64,000 nt of DNA, from NCBI GenBank assembly GCA_028564925.1, contig CM053034.1, positions 91,573,499 to 91,637,498 on the forward strand. Direction: 5' to 3'. The notes under the pieces are model-generated. The model was not told the DNA's origin. It searched no databases and was given only the letters and a program-made list of their open reading frames with translations. Made by a program: the position numbers and the translations under genes. This DNA is from Lithobates sylvaticus. Lineage: Eukaryota; Chordata; Amphibia; Anura; Ranidae. Position 1 is the first letter of the stretch; each line of letters opens with the position of its first letter. This document shows, one piece after another, positions 35,818 to 48,342 of the stretch.

Positions 35818-37959
35818 TTATTCGGTTATATCCGCCTCAGGTGCCTGGTAGCTGGTGGTGATCCAAGACTGATTCATTTTGATGAATGTCAGTCGATCAA
35901 CCGAGGCGGTGGACAGGCGCACCCTATGATCAGTCACAAATCCTCCAGCAGCACTGAATGTGCGTTCGGAAAGAACGCTGGAGGCAGGACAGGCCAGTAG
36001 CTCAATTGCATACTGTGCAAGCTCTGGCCAGTGATCCATCCTCAGGACCCAGTAAGCCAGAGGATTTTCGGTGGGAAAGGTGTCCAAGTCTGACCTTGCC
36101 CCAAGGTATTCCTGCACCATGTATATCAGACGCTGGCGATGGTTGCTGGAACCGATCATACCTTGGGGCTGCGGACTAAAAAATTGTCTGAACGCATCGG
36201 TCAGACGTCCACCTTCCCCACCGCTCCTTCTGCCACTGACCGAAGCCTCAGCAACTCGTCGCCCAGGACCAGGAGTTTTTAGCCTCCCAGTTTCTGGGAA
36301 CGCGTTGCACAGACCTTTCTGCAAGGCCTCCCTGAGATGTCTCATCCTCTGCTCCCTCTGCGACGGCAAGATAAGGTCCGCAACCTTACCCTTGTACCGC
36401 GGATCAAGGAGAGTGGCCAGCCAGTAATGGTCCCTCTCCTTGATCCGAAGAACACGAGGATCCTTCCGCAGGCTTTGCAGGATCAGGGAGGCCATGCAGC
36501 GTAGGTTAGCTGAGGCATTCGGTCCGGAGTCTTCTGGGTCACTGAGGATGACATGATCGCCAGCCACCTCCTCCCAGCCACGTACAAGTCCACTGGTTTG
36601 TTGGGACTGTACATCATCCCTAAAAGACTGCTGCTGCTGATGCTGAGTGCCAGGCTCCACCTCCATGCTCACACAATCCTCCTGCTCCTCCTCCTCCTCC
36701 TCATCCTCTTCCTGTGTGATGGGTGGGACAGAAGGAACACTGTCCGGATAAAGGGGGCCTTGAGAGGCAAGGAAGTCCTCCTCTTCCTGCCTCTGTTCTG
36801 CCTCAAGTGCCCTGTCCATTATCCCACGCAGCGTATGCTCCAACAGGTGGACAAGAGGGACAGTGTCACTGATGCATGCACTGTCACTGCTCACCATCCT
36901 CGTGGCCTCCTCAAATGGTGAGAGGACAGTGCATGCATCCCTGATCATGCTCCACTGACGTGGGGAAAAAAAACCAAGCTCCCCTGACCCTGTCCTGGTG
37001 CCGTAGTCGCAAAGGTACTCATTGATGGCCCTCTGCTGCGTGTGCAGTCGCTGCAGCATGGCCAACGTTGAGTTCCACCTGGTGGGCATGTCACATATTA
37101 GGCGGTTCTTGGGCAGGTTCAGCTCCTTTTGCAGCTCAGTCAGCCGAGCACTGGCATTATAAGATCGGCGGAAATGCACACAGACTTTCCTGGCCTGCCT
37201 CAGGACATCCTGTAAGCCTGGGAACCTGCCCAAGAACCGCTGCACCACCAGGTTGAGGACGTGAGCCATGCAGGGCACATGGGTGAGCTGCCCCTGTCGC
37301 AGGGCGGAGAGGAGGTTGGTGCCATTGTCAGAAACGACCATTCCTGGCTTAAGCTGACGTGGCGTCAACCACCTCTCGGCCTGCCCCTGCAGAGCTGCCA
37401 GAACCTCTGGCCCAGTGTGGCTCCTGTCCCCCAAACACACCAGCGCAAGCACGGCATGGCATCTTTTTGCCTGCGTACTTGCGTAGCCCCTTGTACGCCT
37501 ACGGAGCACCGCTGGTTCCAAGGACAGAGCACTGGAGGAAGAAGAAGAGGAGGGGGTGGAGGAGAGAGGTGTGTCACAACCAGTAGCAGTAGTCGCGTTT
37601 TGGAGGCGTGGTGGCGGAACAACCTCCAACACTACTGCACCTTGTCCTGCATCCCTCCCAGCTGCCAATAGAGTGACCCAATGGGCCGTGAAAGAAAGGT
37701 ACCGTCCCTGTCCATGCCTGCTGGACCATGAGTCAGCGGTAATATGCACCTTACCGCTGACCGCCCTGTCCAGCGAGGCATGGACATTGCCCTCCACATG
37801 CCGGTAGAGAGACGGAATCGCCTTCCGCGAGAAAAAGTGGCGTTTGGGAACCTGCCACTGAGGAACCGCACATTGAACAAACTCACGGAAGGGGGCCGAG
37901 TCTACCAACTGAAAAGGCAGCAGTTGAAGTGCTAGCAATTTAGCCAGGCTAGCATTCAA
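35818..37959 (-). CDS. hAT transposase, catalytic and dimerisation part
   Basis: The 713-residue open frame covers the C-terminal two thirds of a hAT transposase. Visible features: catalytic-region D in HITADSWSS (about residue 76), VSDNGTNLLSAL (second D), CMAHVLNLVVQRFL (the C-x2-H motif), RWNSTLAMLQRL, an acidic stretch (EEDEEEEEEQED), and the C-terminal hAT dimerisation block ELLACPASSVLSERTFSAAGG. The first 42 or so residues lie in the LINE 2 target duplication and are also present in the N-terminal part at 43,170-43,352. The true upstream continuation is there, 5.2 kb away. The protein cuts and pastes the element using the 12-bp ends. Family length would be about 1,070 residues. Confidence 0.93.
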   Translation of the reverse strand: MNASLAKLLALQLLPFQLVDSAPFREFVQCAVPQWQVPKRHFFSRKAIPSLYRHVEGNVHASLDRAVSGKVHITADSWSSRHGQGRYLSFTAHWVTLLAAGRDAGQGAVVLEVVPPPRLQNATTATGCDTPLSSTPSSSSSSSALSLEPAVLRRRTRGYASTQAKRCHAVLALVCLGDRSHTGPEVLAALQGQAERWLTPRQLKPGMVVSDNGTNLLSALRQGQLTHVPCMAHVLNLVVQRFLGRFPGLQDVLRQARKVCVHFRRSYNASARLTELQKELNLPKNRLICDMPTRWNSTLAMLQRLHTQQRAINEYLCDYGTRTGSGELGFFSPRQWSMIRDACTVLSPFEEATRMVSSDSACISDTVPLVHLLEHTLRGIMDRALEAEQRQEEEDFLASQGPLYPDSVPSVPPITQEEDEEEEEEQEDCVSMEVEPGTQHQQQQSFRDDVQSQQTSGLVRGWEEVAGDHVILSDPEDSGPNASANLRCMASLILQSLRKDPRVLRIKERDHYWLATLLDPRYKGKVADLILPSQREQRMRHLREALQKGLCNAFPETGRLKTPGPGRRVAEASVSGRRSGGEGGRLTDAFRQFFSPQPQGMIGSSNHRQRLIYMVQEYLGARSDLDTFPTENPLAYWVLRMDHWPELAQYAIELLACPASSVLSERTFSAAGGFVTDHRVRLSTASVDRLTFIKMNQSWITTSYQAPEADITE

Positions 37960-38019
37960 CCGCTGGGCATGTGGATGGCTGGGAGTGTACTTCTTTCTAC
38001 GGTCCAGCAGCTGGGGCAG
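37837..38019. repeat. LINE 2 target-site duplication, left copy (183 bp)
   Basis: From gtggcgtttgggaacctg to cagcagctggggcag, identical to 43,170-43,352. Five preceding A bases may extend it to 188 bp. Both copies are transposase coding sequence. Confidence 0.95.
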
Positions 38020-39052
38020 AATTAAACAGGCACTAAGGTCACGTTACACAGGGACACAAGGTATGTTTTCACAAATAGGGTAGGCCAATAAAGGGGGGGG
38101 GGAGGAAGGGGGGGAGGGACCTTGATGAGGAAAAGGTAGTTAAAATAAGAGTCGGAGATTGATATGTTAGACCGCGTTGGGTGGAGTGGTGGGGGGGGGG
38201 AGAAGTATAGGGGCCATAGGGGAGAGGAGACTGAGGGAGGGGAAGAGAGGGGGGGATGCAAACTTTTGCTTTTTTTTTGTTTTTTGTGTATTTTCTCTCT
38301 CTCTCTCTCCTTCGTGGTGATGTAAAGATGATGATAAATGTATAGATTGATTAAGATTGCCCGATAGGAAAACAATAAGGAACATAGGAAATGTATGATA
38401 TGACTAAGCAATATCAGACTGATTACTATAGGAGGCCTATCTATGTTAGATATTTGAGGTTGGTTCAAGAGGTGAAAATTATAATGTAAATTAGCTAGAG
38501 GGATTCTTAAATATACTCAATTTAAGAGATGTGCAGCCGCTGGGGGCCTGCTGCCTGCTCCTGGTGTGCTTGGGGACATAACCCCACAGTGTTCGTTCCT
38601 CCTCTGAGTAGAGGACAAGTCGGGGACGAGCGGGAAAATAGGGAAGCCTGTTTTTCCTTTTGTGTCTTTTTGTGTTTTTTTTTAAATTTTTTATTTTTTT
38701 TTTCCTCTATGAGGGGGGGCACGCTGGTATAGGAAGGCCGCACCAGAGTGACTCTACCCCCGAGAGTAGCGGACACTTTTTCGTTTTTTTTTTTTTTTTT
38801 TTTTTTTTGTTTTTGTTTTGTTTTGTTTTTTTTTGTTTTGTTTTTTTCTTCCTCTCTCCTCTTCTTGCTGTCTCTCCCCCCACTGGCCTCCCCATCCCCC
38901 CTACCTTCCCCCTCCCGGGGGAGCCCGTCTTCACATCCTGAAAGGGGAAAGGAAAAGGGAAGAGGGAAGGAAGGGGAAGAGGTAGTGTGGAAAAGGGGAC
39001 GTACTTCTCTTTTTCTCTTCTTTTTTTAAGGAATAGAAAGAGAGAAGGAAGA

Positions 39053-40060
39053 ATGTCTAAAATAAAGTTTACTTCCTATAATGTGAAGGGATTAAATATA
39101 CCTGAAAAACGGATTAGATTACTCGCCGAACTGAGAAGATTAAAAACACATATAGCTTTCTTACAGGAAACACATTTTAGTGGGAAAAAAATACCGAATT
39201 TGGGAGACTACGGATTCACCAATGTATACCATGGAACATCCCAGAACTCTAAATCAAATGGAGTGGCCATTCTGATACATAAGCAGACCCCATGGAAGGA
39301 ATTAAAAGTAATAAAGGATGAGGTGGGTCGTCTTCTGATTGTGAAAGGCCTAATAGGACAACAAAAAGTTACACTGGTGAACCTATATCTCCCAAATACC
39401 GACCAGACTAACTACCTGGAAACTAGTACTCAGGAAATACACAGATATAAGGAAGGCCTGCTAATTATGGGTGGAGATCTAAATCTGGTACTAGACCCTC
39501 TAATGGATACATCAAGAGGAGCCTCCCACATGACATACACAAAAATAAGAAAGATTAAAAAATTATTATTTGATGATATGCAACTGGTGGATGCATGGAG
39601 GATACTGAACACCCAAGAAAGAGACTATACGTTTTTCTCTGCTAAGCATAAGACCTATACCCGTATTGATTACGTGTTTGTCTCGCAGACAGGACTGATG
39701 TCCCTGATTAAGGCCGACATAGGCTCCTTTTCCTTGTCCGACCATGCACCGACCAGCTGCGAAATGGACTTGGGGCAAGTAGAGTATCGTGAATGGCAGT
39801 GGAAGATGAACGAATCATTACTGAAGGATAAGGAATATAAAAAAACATTAGATTGTGAACTGGAATCCTTCTTTTTAACCAACGAATCAGAAGAAATAAT
39901 GCCATTTGGTATCTGGGAGACACATAAATGTGTTATGAGAGGAGTCTTCATCTCTTTAGGAGCTCACAGGAAAAAAAAGCTGAATGAACAAATAGAAGCC
40001 CTACTCAAAAGTATTAGAGAAGCAGAAATGGTACATAAAAATCCCAGGCACAAAACATAG
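39053..40060 (+). pseudogene. LINE 2 ORF2, endonuclease part
   Basis: The likely start ATG at 39,053 opens MSKIKFTSYNVKGLNIPEKR; an in-frame ATG lies at 38,987 but adds only a low-complexity leader. AP-type endonuclease motifs are FLQETHF, MGGDLNLVLDP, RIDYVFVS and SDHAP. In the usual DFN box the residue order here is DLN. The frame ends early near 40,060; coding continues in another frame, so one frameshift separates it from the reverse transcriptase part at 40,177. Confidence 0.88.
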
Positions 40061-40176
40061 AAGAGAAACTAAATGTTTTAAGGGGTGATTTAAATTCTCT
40101 GCTGATTGAGCAAGCCAAAGTCAAAATAAAGCGGAACAGACAAACAATATATGAGTACGGGAATAAGCCGAGTAGA

Positions 40177-42849
40177 ATGCTAGCGAAAGCATTAAAACAA
40201 TCTAATGTAAGGAAACAAATAATGGGCATTAAATCTCAAAGCGGTGAGATTTTGAACTCCTCAGTGAAAATGGCGCAAGCCTTCAAAAACTACTATGAGT
40301 GTCTTTACCTACTGGAGGGAGTGGACAAGGGAGGAAAAATTAAAGGGAAGGAGGAGGCAGTCAGAGAATACCTTCGTTCATCAGAAATGCCCAAACTCAC
40401 AGAAGAAGCCCTGAAGAAACTTGACAAGCCAATAACGGCAGAGGAGTTCAAGAAAGTCCTGAACTCTTTGCCTTTAGGTAAAGCGCCAGGCCCCGATGGG
40501 TACTCCCTGTCTTACTATAAAGCGTTTGAAGAGAAGTTAGCCACAAGGTTCTTAGCAGCATTTAACTCACTACAGGAAGGATATAAAATACCGGAAGAGA
40601 CACTTTTAGCTCATATTGCAGTTATCCCGAAGGAGGGGAAGGATCCATCTCAGTGTTCCAGCTACCGGCCAATATCATTATTAAACGTAGATCTAAAAAT
40701 CTTCTCCAAAATACTAGCCAATAGACTGGTTGAATATATTCCAGCACTTATTCACCCCGACCAAGTTGGGTTTACCCCAGGGAGGGAAGGTAGGGAGAAC
40801 ACACAAAGAGTAATAAACGCAATATATTGGTCCCAAAGCCAACACAAACCCTTAACAATAATTTCTGCAGATGCAGAAAAAGCTTTTGATAGGGTGGATT
40901 GGCGGTATTTGCGGGCTACATTACAACATATTGGCTTAGGAGAGGGAATGCTGAGATGGTTCGAAAACCTGTATTCGGTACCCACTGCTAGAGTAAAGGT
41001 AAACGATAGACTCTCGGACCCCTTTAAAATTCAAAATGGAACTCGCCAGGGATGCCCACTATCTCCCCTTATTTTTGTCCTCACAATGGAACCATTTCTA
41101 AGGAAAATACGTTCAAATCGAGATATCAGAGGCATAAACACAGACACGGAGGAACACAAATTAGCGGCTTTCGCCGACGACCTGATTTTCTTTGTATCCT
41201 CTCCAGCCATATCCTTGCCTCCCCTCCTGGGGGAGCTACGTAAATTCGGGGACATAGCCAATTTTAAAGTGAACTATAACAAGTCAGAAGCCATGGGTTT
41301 AGAAATGAGCAAGCCCCTGACCCACCAGATAACTTCCCAATTCAAATTCAGATGGACAGATTCACACATTGAGTATCTTGGGACTAAGATACCCAAAATC
41401 TTAAACAGGGTGTTCGAATTAAACTACGTCCCAATGCTAAAACAAATAAAGACAGATCTGAAAAGGTGGGATAAAGAAATCTTTACGTGGTTTGGGAGGA
41501 CGAACATAATAAAAATGAACGTAATGCCAAGGCTCCTATACTTATTTCAAACTATGCCAGTAAAGATCCCCCAAAGCTTTATGAAAGAACTGCGGTCAGG
41601 ATTCCTGAGCTTTATATGGGCTGGAAAGCCTGCAAGACTACGAAGATCCATCTTGGCTCTTCCCAAAGAGAAAGGTGGCATTGGATTCCCAGACCCATGT
41701 AAATATCAGGAAGCCACACATTTAGTTAGAATAAAGGAGTGGTGCGCCAAAAAAAAAAAGCCATGGGTAAAAATGGAACAAACGTTGAGCAAAGCCCCCT
41801 TGGAGGGATTGGCATGGATGGCTGGAAAGGATATTCCAAGGGTAGTCAAAAAACACCCACTGATTGGGGCAACCCTAAATATAAGTAAAAAGATTTTCAA
41901 TAGAAATAAGATATCAAGTGAACCAAGCCCTATGTTACCTATATTAGGTACATATGACTTTGAGCCAGGTCTATCGGACCAGAAACTCGCTGATTTGAGA
42001 AATAGGGGGATAAACAGGATTATACATTTCTCAAAAGAAGGAAAAATAATGACAAGAGGGGAGATAGAAAAACAATTCACCCCAGAATTAGACTACCTTA
42101 GAGCAATGCAGTTGGGGGCCTATATTCTCTCAAAAAGTAAAAAATACCCTGAAATCCGAGGGCTATCGGAGTTTGAGCAGTTGTGTCTAGACGGCGAGAT
42201 TTTGAAGCACCCCTTATCATATTTTTATGAAATGCTTACAAGATACGAAGCACCCGAAAAGTTAAGCTATCTATGTGCCTGGGAAAAAGATTTGAAGGTT
42301 ACGCTCTCCCAAAAACAAAAGGAAAAAATACTGAGATCGGTACACAAAACATCAATAGCAAGCAGATTCCAGGAGGGGGGTTACAAGATTCTCACCCGGT
42401 GGTACAGAACCCCAAGCATGCTGCACGACATTTTCCCACAGACGCCGAATACATGTTGGCGATGTGGGAAAACAGAGGGCACAATGATGCACATTTTCTG
42501 GGAATGCGACAAAATTAGAGAATACTGGAAGAGAGTGGAGGAAACAGTAAAGCAAATTACAGGGGTATCTCTTGGAGAAAACCCGGCCGCATTTCTGCTC
42601 AACGACGTTCCAATGTCGGTCGAAATATATAAAAAATCACTATTAAAACACCTTCTCACGGCGGCGAGAGCCTGTATTCCGGCTCTCTGGAAAAAAGATG
42701 TATCTCCCACGTGGGCCCAATGGTGGGCCAAAGTGGGAGAAATTCAACAAATGGAAAATCTGACAATGACTATAAGAGATCAGGAGGAGAAATACGAGGC
42801 CACATGGGCACCATATTTCCTATATAGGAGGGAGGCGGGTGGGGGCTGA
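40177..42849 (+). pseudogene. LINE 2 ORF2, reverse transcriptase and C-terminal part
   Basis: The 890-residue open stretch has APGPDGYSLSYYKAF, SYRPISLLNVDLKIFSKILANRL, DAEKAFDRVDW, GTRQGCPLSP, the catalytic FADD box (LAAFADDLIFF), and the C-terminal CCHC knuckle CWRCGKTEGTMMHIFWEC. Everything after the single frameshift near 40,060 is open to the natural end, so the copy is young. It is roughly as different from LINE 1 as two separate families. Confidence 0.9.
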
Positions 42850-42919
42850 TTTGGAGGATGCCCGGGGGGGAGAGACGAGTGGGGAGATTTTTATTTTTGA
42901 GGGTATTCCCCTCTGTTAA

Positions 42920-42969
<50 letters not shown>

Positions 42970-43169
42970 GGGTGTTGTTGTTTTTGTTGTTCTTGCTGTT
43001 CTGAAAGGATAACGGGGGGCCCGGGGGGAACCCCAAGAGAACAGTGGATGTTAAATGTAAGTTAGAGAAAATGCTCTTGACAGTTGTGATGTTATATGAG
43101 TTAAATGTACAAGATGCAATGTGTTGTTTAAAAATTGCTAAAATAAAGAGTTTAAAAAAAAAAAAAAAA

Positions 43170-44372
43170 GTGGCGTTTGGGAACCTGCCACTGAGGAACC
43201 GCACATTGAACAAACTCACGGAAGGGGGCCGAGTCTACCAACTGAAAAGGCAGCAGTTGAAGTGCTAGCAATTTAGCCAGGCTAGCATTCAACCGCTGGG
43301 CATGTGGATGGCTGGGAGTGTACTTCTTTCTACGGTCCAGCAGCTGGGGCAGGGAAATTTGCCTGCTGCAATCGGACGTCGGTGTACTGCAAGTACTTGG
43401 TTGTGACACACCTAATTCTACACCTTCAGTCCTCTCAGAGCAGCTTTCAGTGAGGACTGAAGGTGTAGTGGGGATGGAGATCCCAGCTGAGGAGGAGCAA
43501 GGAGAGGTCCGCTTAGTTCTTTGGTGTGGGTCTTTTATGTGTGCCTGCCAACGAGCTGCATGGCAGGTCGCCATATGTCTGGTCATGCTTGTGGTGCCCA
43601 AGCGGCTGATGTTTTGGCCACGCGAGATACGCTTGAGACAAATATTGCAAATAGCAGTGGTGCGATCTGCTGCACTCGTCTCAAAAAAGGCCCACACCAA
43701 AGAACTTTTCTGATAACGTGCAGAGGCAGCGCCCTGCACAGGCGGAGCTCTGCGGTGTTGTACAGTTGCTGTGCTGGCCTCTACCTGGCCTCCAGGGGGC
43801 ATCCTGCCTCGTTGGACATGTGACGCCGCATCCTCCTCCTCCTCGTCCTCCTCCTCATCCTCTCTCCCTTCAGGCACCCACGTGGAGTCAGTGACCTCAT
43901 CATCCCCTCCCTCTTCACCACTAGAGCAAACCTGGCAGTAAGCTGCAGCTGGTGGAACAGTACTGCCAGATTCCTCAAGCTGGGTATCATCATCCGAGCC
44001 TTCGAATCGTTGGGCATCCTCCTGGAGCATGTACCCAACACTGTGCTCAAAGAGTTCGGGGGACTCCTCAGGAGGACATGGTGGGTCTAGGGAAGGGGTG
44101 GCTGATGATGCTCTGTCAGTACCCTGAGCCTGGGTGAGAGAGGATGAGGAGGATGAGGAGGGCTTGGTCATCCATTCTACCAAGCCTTCAGCATGATGCG
44201 GCTCCACATGTCCAGCTGCCGACAACAAAGACGCGCGTGTCCCATGGCCACGTGCTGAAGACGATGCACGACCACGTCCACGTCCACGGCCACGTCCACT
44301 AGAAACAGAGCCTGCCTGCCCTGTGTTCTTGGCTCTGCACGCTCTGCCTCCCCTTGGCGGTCTTCCAGCCAT
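43170..44372 (-). CDS. hAT transposase, N-terminal BED zinc-finger part
   Basis: It starts MAGRPPRGGRACRAKNTG with a Gly/Arg-rich tail, then a Ser/Glu-rich acidic region (EEDEEEEDAASH), then a BED-type zinc finger (SLVWAFFE...CNICLKR...HMATCH, about residues 225-275) that should bind the sub-terminal DNA. It then runs into the RKKYTPSHPHAQRLNASLAKLL helical region shared with the C-terminal part. The frame is broken only by the LINE 2 insertion at 43,169/43,170. The ATG at 44,372 is the only upstream start. The 64-bp tandem array begins right upstream, so it lies in the 5' leader. Confidence 0.9.
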
Positions 44373-44383
44373 TGTAGTCGGTA

Positions 44384-47300
44384 GTCCTGTGGGTGCTGCT
44401 GAGAAGAATATATAGGAGCTCTGTGTGATGCCACTAACACACTAGAAGTCCTATGGGTGCTTCTGCAAAGAAAATAGAGGAGCTCTGTGTGATGCCACTA
44501 ACACACTAGAAGTCCTGTGGGTGCTTATGCAAAGAAAATAGAGGAGCTCTGTGTGATGCCACTAACACACTAGAAGTCCTGTGGGTGCTTCTGCAAAGAA
44601 AATAGAGGAGCTCTGTGTGATGCCACTAACACACTAGAAGTCCTGTGGGTGCTTATGCAAAGAAAATAGAGGAGCTCTGTGTGATGCCACTAACACACTA
44701 GAAGTCCTGTGGGTGCTTCTGCAAAGAAAATAGAGGAGCTCTGTGTGATGCCACTAACACACTAGAAGTCCTGTGGGTGCTTATGCAAAGAAAATAGAGG
44801 AGCTCTGTGTGATGCCACTAACACACTAGAAGTCCTATGGGTGCTTCTGCAAAGAAAATAGAGGAGCTCTGTGTGATGCCACTAACACACTAGAAGTCCT
44901 GTGGGTGCTGCTGAGAAGAAAATATAGGAGCTCTGTGTGATGCCACTAACACACTAGAAGTCCTATGGGTGCTTCTGCAAAGAAAATAGAGGAGCTCTGT
45001 GTGATGCCACTAACACACTAGAAGTCCTGTGGGTGCTTATGCAAAGAAAATAGAGGAACTCTGTGTGATGCCACTAACACACTAGAAGTCCTGTGGGTGC
45101 TTATGCAAAGAAAATAGAGGAGCTCTGTGTGATGCCACTAACACACTAGAAGTCCTGTGGGTGCTTATGCAAAGAAAATAGAGGAGCTCTGTGTGATGCC
45201 ACTAACACACTAGAAGTCCTGTGGGTGCTTCTGCAAAGAAAATAGAGGAGCTCTGTGTGATGCCACTAACACACTAGAAGTCCTGTGGGTGCTGCTGAGA
45301 AGAAAATATAGGAGCTCTGTGTGATGCCACTAACACACTAGAAGTCCTATGGGTGCTTCTGCAAAGAAAATAGAGGAGATCTGTGTGATGCCACTAACAC
45401 ACTAGAAGTCCTGTGGGTGCTGCTGAGAAGAAAATATAGGAGCTCTGTGTGATGCCACTAACACACTAGAAGTCCTATGGGTGCTTCTGCAAAGAAAATA
45501 GAGGAGCTCTGTGTGATGCCACTAACACACTAGAAGTCCTGTGGGTGCTTATGCAAAGAAAATAGAGGAACTCTGTGTGATGCCACTAACACACTAGAAG
45601 TCCTGTGGGTGCTTATGCAAAGAAAATAGAGGAGCTCTGTGTGATGCCACTAACACACTAGAAGTCCTGTGGGTGCTGCTGAGAAGAAAATAGAGGAGCT
45701 CTGTGTGATGCCACTAACACACTAGAAGTCCTGTGGGTGCTGCTGAGAAGAAAATAGAGGAGCTCTGTGTGATGGGACTAACACACTTCAAGTCCTATAG
45801 GTGCTTCTGAGAACAAAATATATGATCTCTGTGTGATGGGACTAACACACTTCAAGTCCTATAGGTGCTTCTGGGAAGAAAATGTAGGTCTGTGTGTAAT
45901 GGGACTAACACACTTCAAGTCCTATAGGTGCTTCTGGGAACAAAATATATGATCTCTGTGTGATGGGACTAACACACTTCAAGTCCTATAGGTGCTTCTG
46001 GGAAGGAAATAAAGGTCTGTGTGATGGGACTAACACACTTCAAGTCCTATAGGTGCTTCTGGGAACAAAATATATGATCTCTGTGTGATGGGACTAACAC
46101 ACTTCAAGTCCTATAGGTGCTTCTGGGAAGGAAATAAAGGTCTGTGTGATGGGACTAACACACTTCAAGTCCTATAGGTGCTTCTGGGAAGAAAATGTAG
46201 GTCTGTGTGTAATGGGACTAACACACTTCAAGTCCTATAGGTGCTTCTGGGAAGGAAATAAAGGTCTGTGTGATGGGACTAACACACTTCAAGTCCTATA
46301 GATTCTTCTGGGAAGGAAATAAAGGTCTGTGTGATGGGACTAACACACTTCAAGTCCTATAGGTGCTTCTGGGAAGAAAATGTAAGTCTGTGTGTAATGG
46401 GACTAACACACTTCAAGTCCTATAGGTGCTTCTGGGAAGGAAATAAAGGTCTGTGTGATGGGACTAACACACTTCAAGTCCTATAGGTGCTTCTGGGAAC
46501 AAAATATATGATCTCTGTGTGATGGGACTAACACACTTCAAGTCCTATAGGTGCTTCTGGGAAGAAAATGTAGGTCTGTGTGTAATGGGACTAACACACT
46601 TCAAGTCCTATGGGTGCTTCTGGGAACAAAATATATGATCTCTGTGTGATGGGACTAACACACTTCAAGTCCTATAGGTGCTTCTGAGAACAAAATATAT
46701 GATCTCTGTGTGATGGGACTAACACACTTCAAGTCCTATAGGTGCTTCTGGGAAGAAAATGTAGGTCTGTGTGTAATGGGACTAACACACTTCAAGTCCT
46801 ATAGGTGCTTCTGGGAAGGAAATAAAGGTCTGTGTGATGGGACTAACACACTTCAAGTCCTATAGGTGCTTCTGGGAACAAAATGTAGGTCTGTGTGTAA
46901 TGGGACTAACACACTTCAAGTCCTATAGGTGCTTCTGGGAAGGAAATAAAGGTCTGTGTGATGGGACTAACACACTTCAAGTCCTATAGGTGCTTCTGGG
47001 AACAAAATATATGATCTCTGTGTGATGGGACTAACACACTTCAAGTCCTATAGGTGCTTCTGGGAAGGAAATAAAGGTCTGTGTGATGGGACTAACACAC
47101 TTCAAGTCCTATAGGTGCTTCTGGGAACAAAATATATGATCTCTGTGTGATGGGACTAACACACTTCAAGTCCTATAGGTGCTTCTGGGAAGGAAATAAA
47201 GGTCTGTGTGATGGGACTAACACACTTCAAGTCCTATAGGTGCTTCTGGGAACAAAATATATGATCTCTGTGTGATGGGACTAACACACTTCAAGTCCTA

Positions 47301-48320
47301 TAGGTGCTTCTGAGAACAAAATATATGATCTCTGTGTGATGGGACTAACACACTTCAAGTCCTATAGGTGCTTCTGGGAAGAAAATGTAGGTCTGTGTGT
47401 AATGGGACTAACACACTTCAAGTCCTATAGGTGCTTCTGGGAACAAAATATATGATCTCTGTGTGATGGGACTAACACACTTCAAGTCCTATAGGTGCTT
47501 CTGAGAAGAAAATGTAGGTCTGTGTGTAATGGGACTAACACACTTCAAGTCCTATAGGTGCTTCTGGGAACAAAATATATGATCTCTGTGTGATGGGACT
47601 AACACACTTCAAGTCCTATAGGTGCTTCTGGGAACAAAATATATGATCTCTGTGTGATGGGACTAACACACTTCAAGTCCTATAGGTGCTTCTGGGAAGA
47701 AAATGTAGGTCTGTGTGTAATGGGACTAACACACTTCAAGTCCTATAGGTGCTTCTGGGAAGGAAATAAAGGTCTGTGTGATGGGACTAACACACTTCAA
47801 GTCCTATAGGTGCTTCTGGGAACAAAATATATGATCTCTGTGTGATGGGACTAACACACTTCAAGTCCTATAGGTGCTTCTGGGAAGGAAATAAAGGTCT
47901 GTGTGATGGGACTAACACACTTCAAGTCCTATAGGTGCTTCTGGGAAGAAAATGTAGGTCTGTGTGTAATGGGACTAACACACTTCAAGTCCTATAGGTG
48001 CTTCTGGGAACAAAATATATGATCTCTGTGTGATGGGACTAACACACTTCAAGTCCTATAGGTGCTTCTGGGAAGAAAATGTAGGTCTGTGTGTAATGGG
48101 ACTAACACACTTCAAGTCCTATAGGTGCTTCTGGGAACAAAATATATGATCTCTGTGTGATGGGACTAACACACTTCAAGTCCTATAGGTGCTTCTGGGA
48201 AGGAAATAAAGGTCTGTGTGATGGGACTAACACACTTCAAGTCCTATAGGTGCTTCTGGGAACAAAATATATGATCTCTGTGTGATGGGACTAACACACT
48301 TCAAGTCCTATAGGTGCTTC
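44384..48320. repeat. 64-bp tandem array in hAT 5' leader, part 1 (about 60 units)
   Basis: Two subfamilies occur. Up to about 45,770 the units read gatgccactaacacactaga with a 64-bp period. From there to 48,320 they read gatgggactaacacacttca, with three tail variants (gaacaaaatatatgat, gaagaaaatgtagg, gaaggaaataaagg) mixed along the array and periods of about 60-66. The array is interrupted by LINE 3 and resumes at 54,676. Confidence 0.97.
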
Positions 48321-48342
48321 TTTTTTTTTTTTTTTTTTTTTT

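Larger units (their letters stand above)
38020..43169 (+). mobile_element. 5'-truncated L1/Tx1-type LINE (LINE 2) in the hAT transposase gene
   Basis: It starts inside what corresponds to the ORF1-ORF2 spacer (38,020-39,050: G-rich, then T-rich tracts), carries ORF2, and ends with AATAAA at 43,142-43,147 and an A tail of about 16. ORF1 is absent. The 3' UTR holds a 44-base T run (42,925-42,968). Insertion is in antisense to the transposase and interrupts it. The flanking duplication is exceptionally long (183 bp). Confidence 0.92.

Noticed and set aside
35958-37935. Plus-strand frames opposite the hAT transposase
   Set aside because: Shadows of the conserved minus-strand coding frame, with no independent motif.
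44384-48320. Possible CRISPR-like array of regular repeats
   Set aside because: Units are directly adjacent with no unique spacers, the surrounding DNA is vertebrate transposon sequence, and no cas genes are present. It is a tandem repeat inside a hAT.
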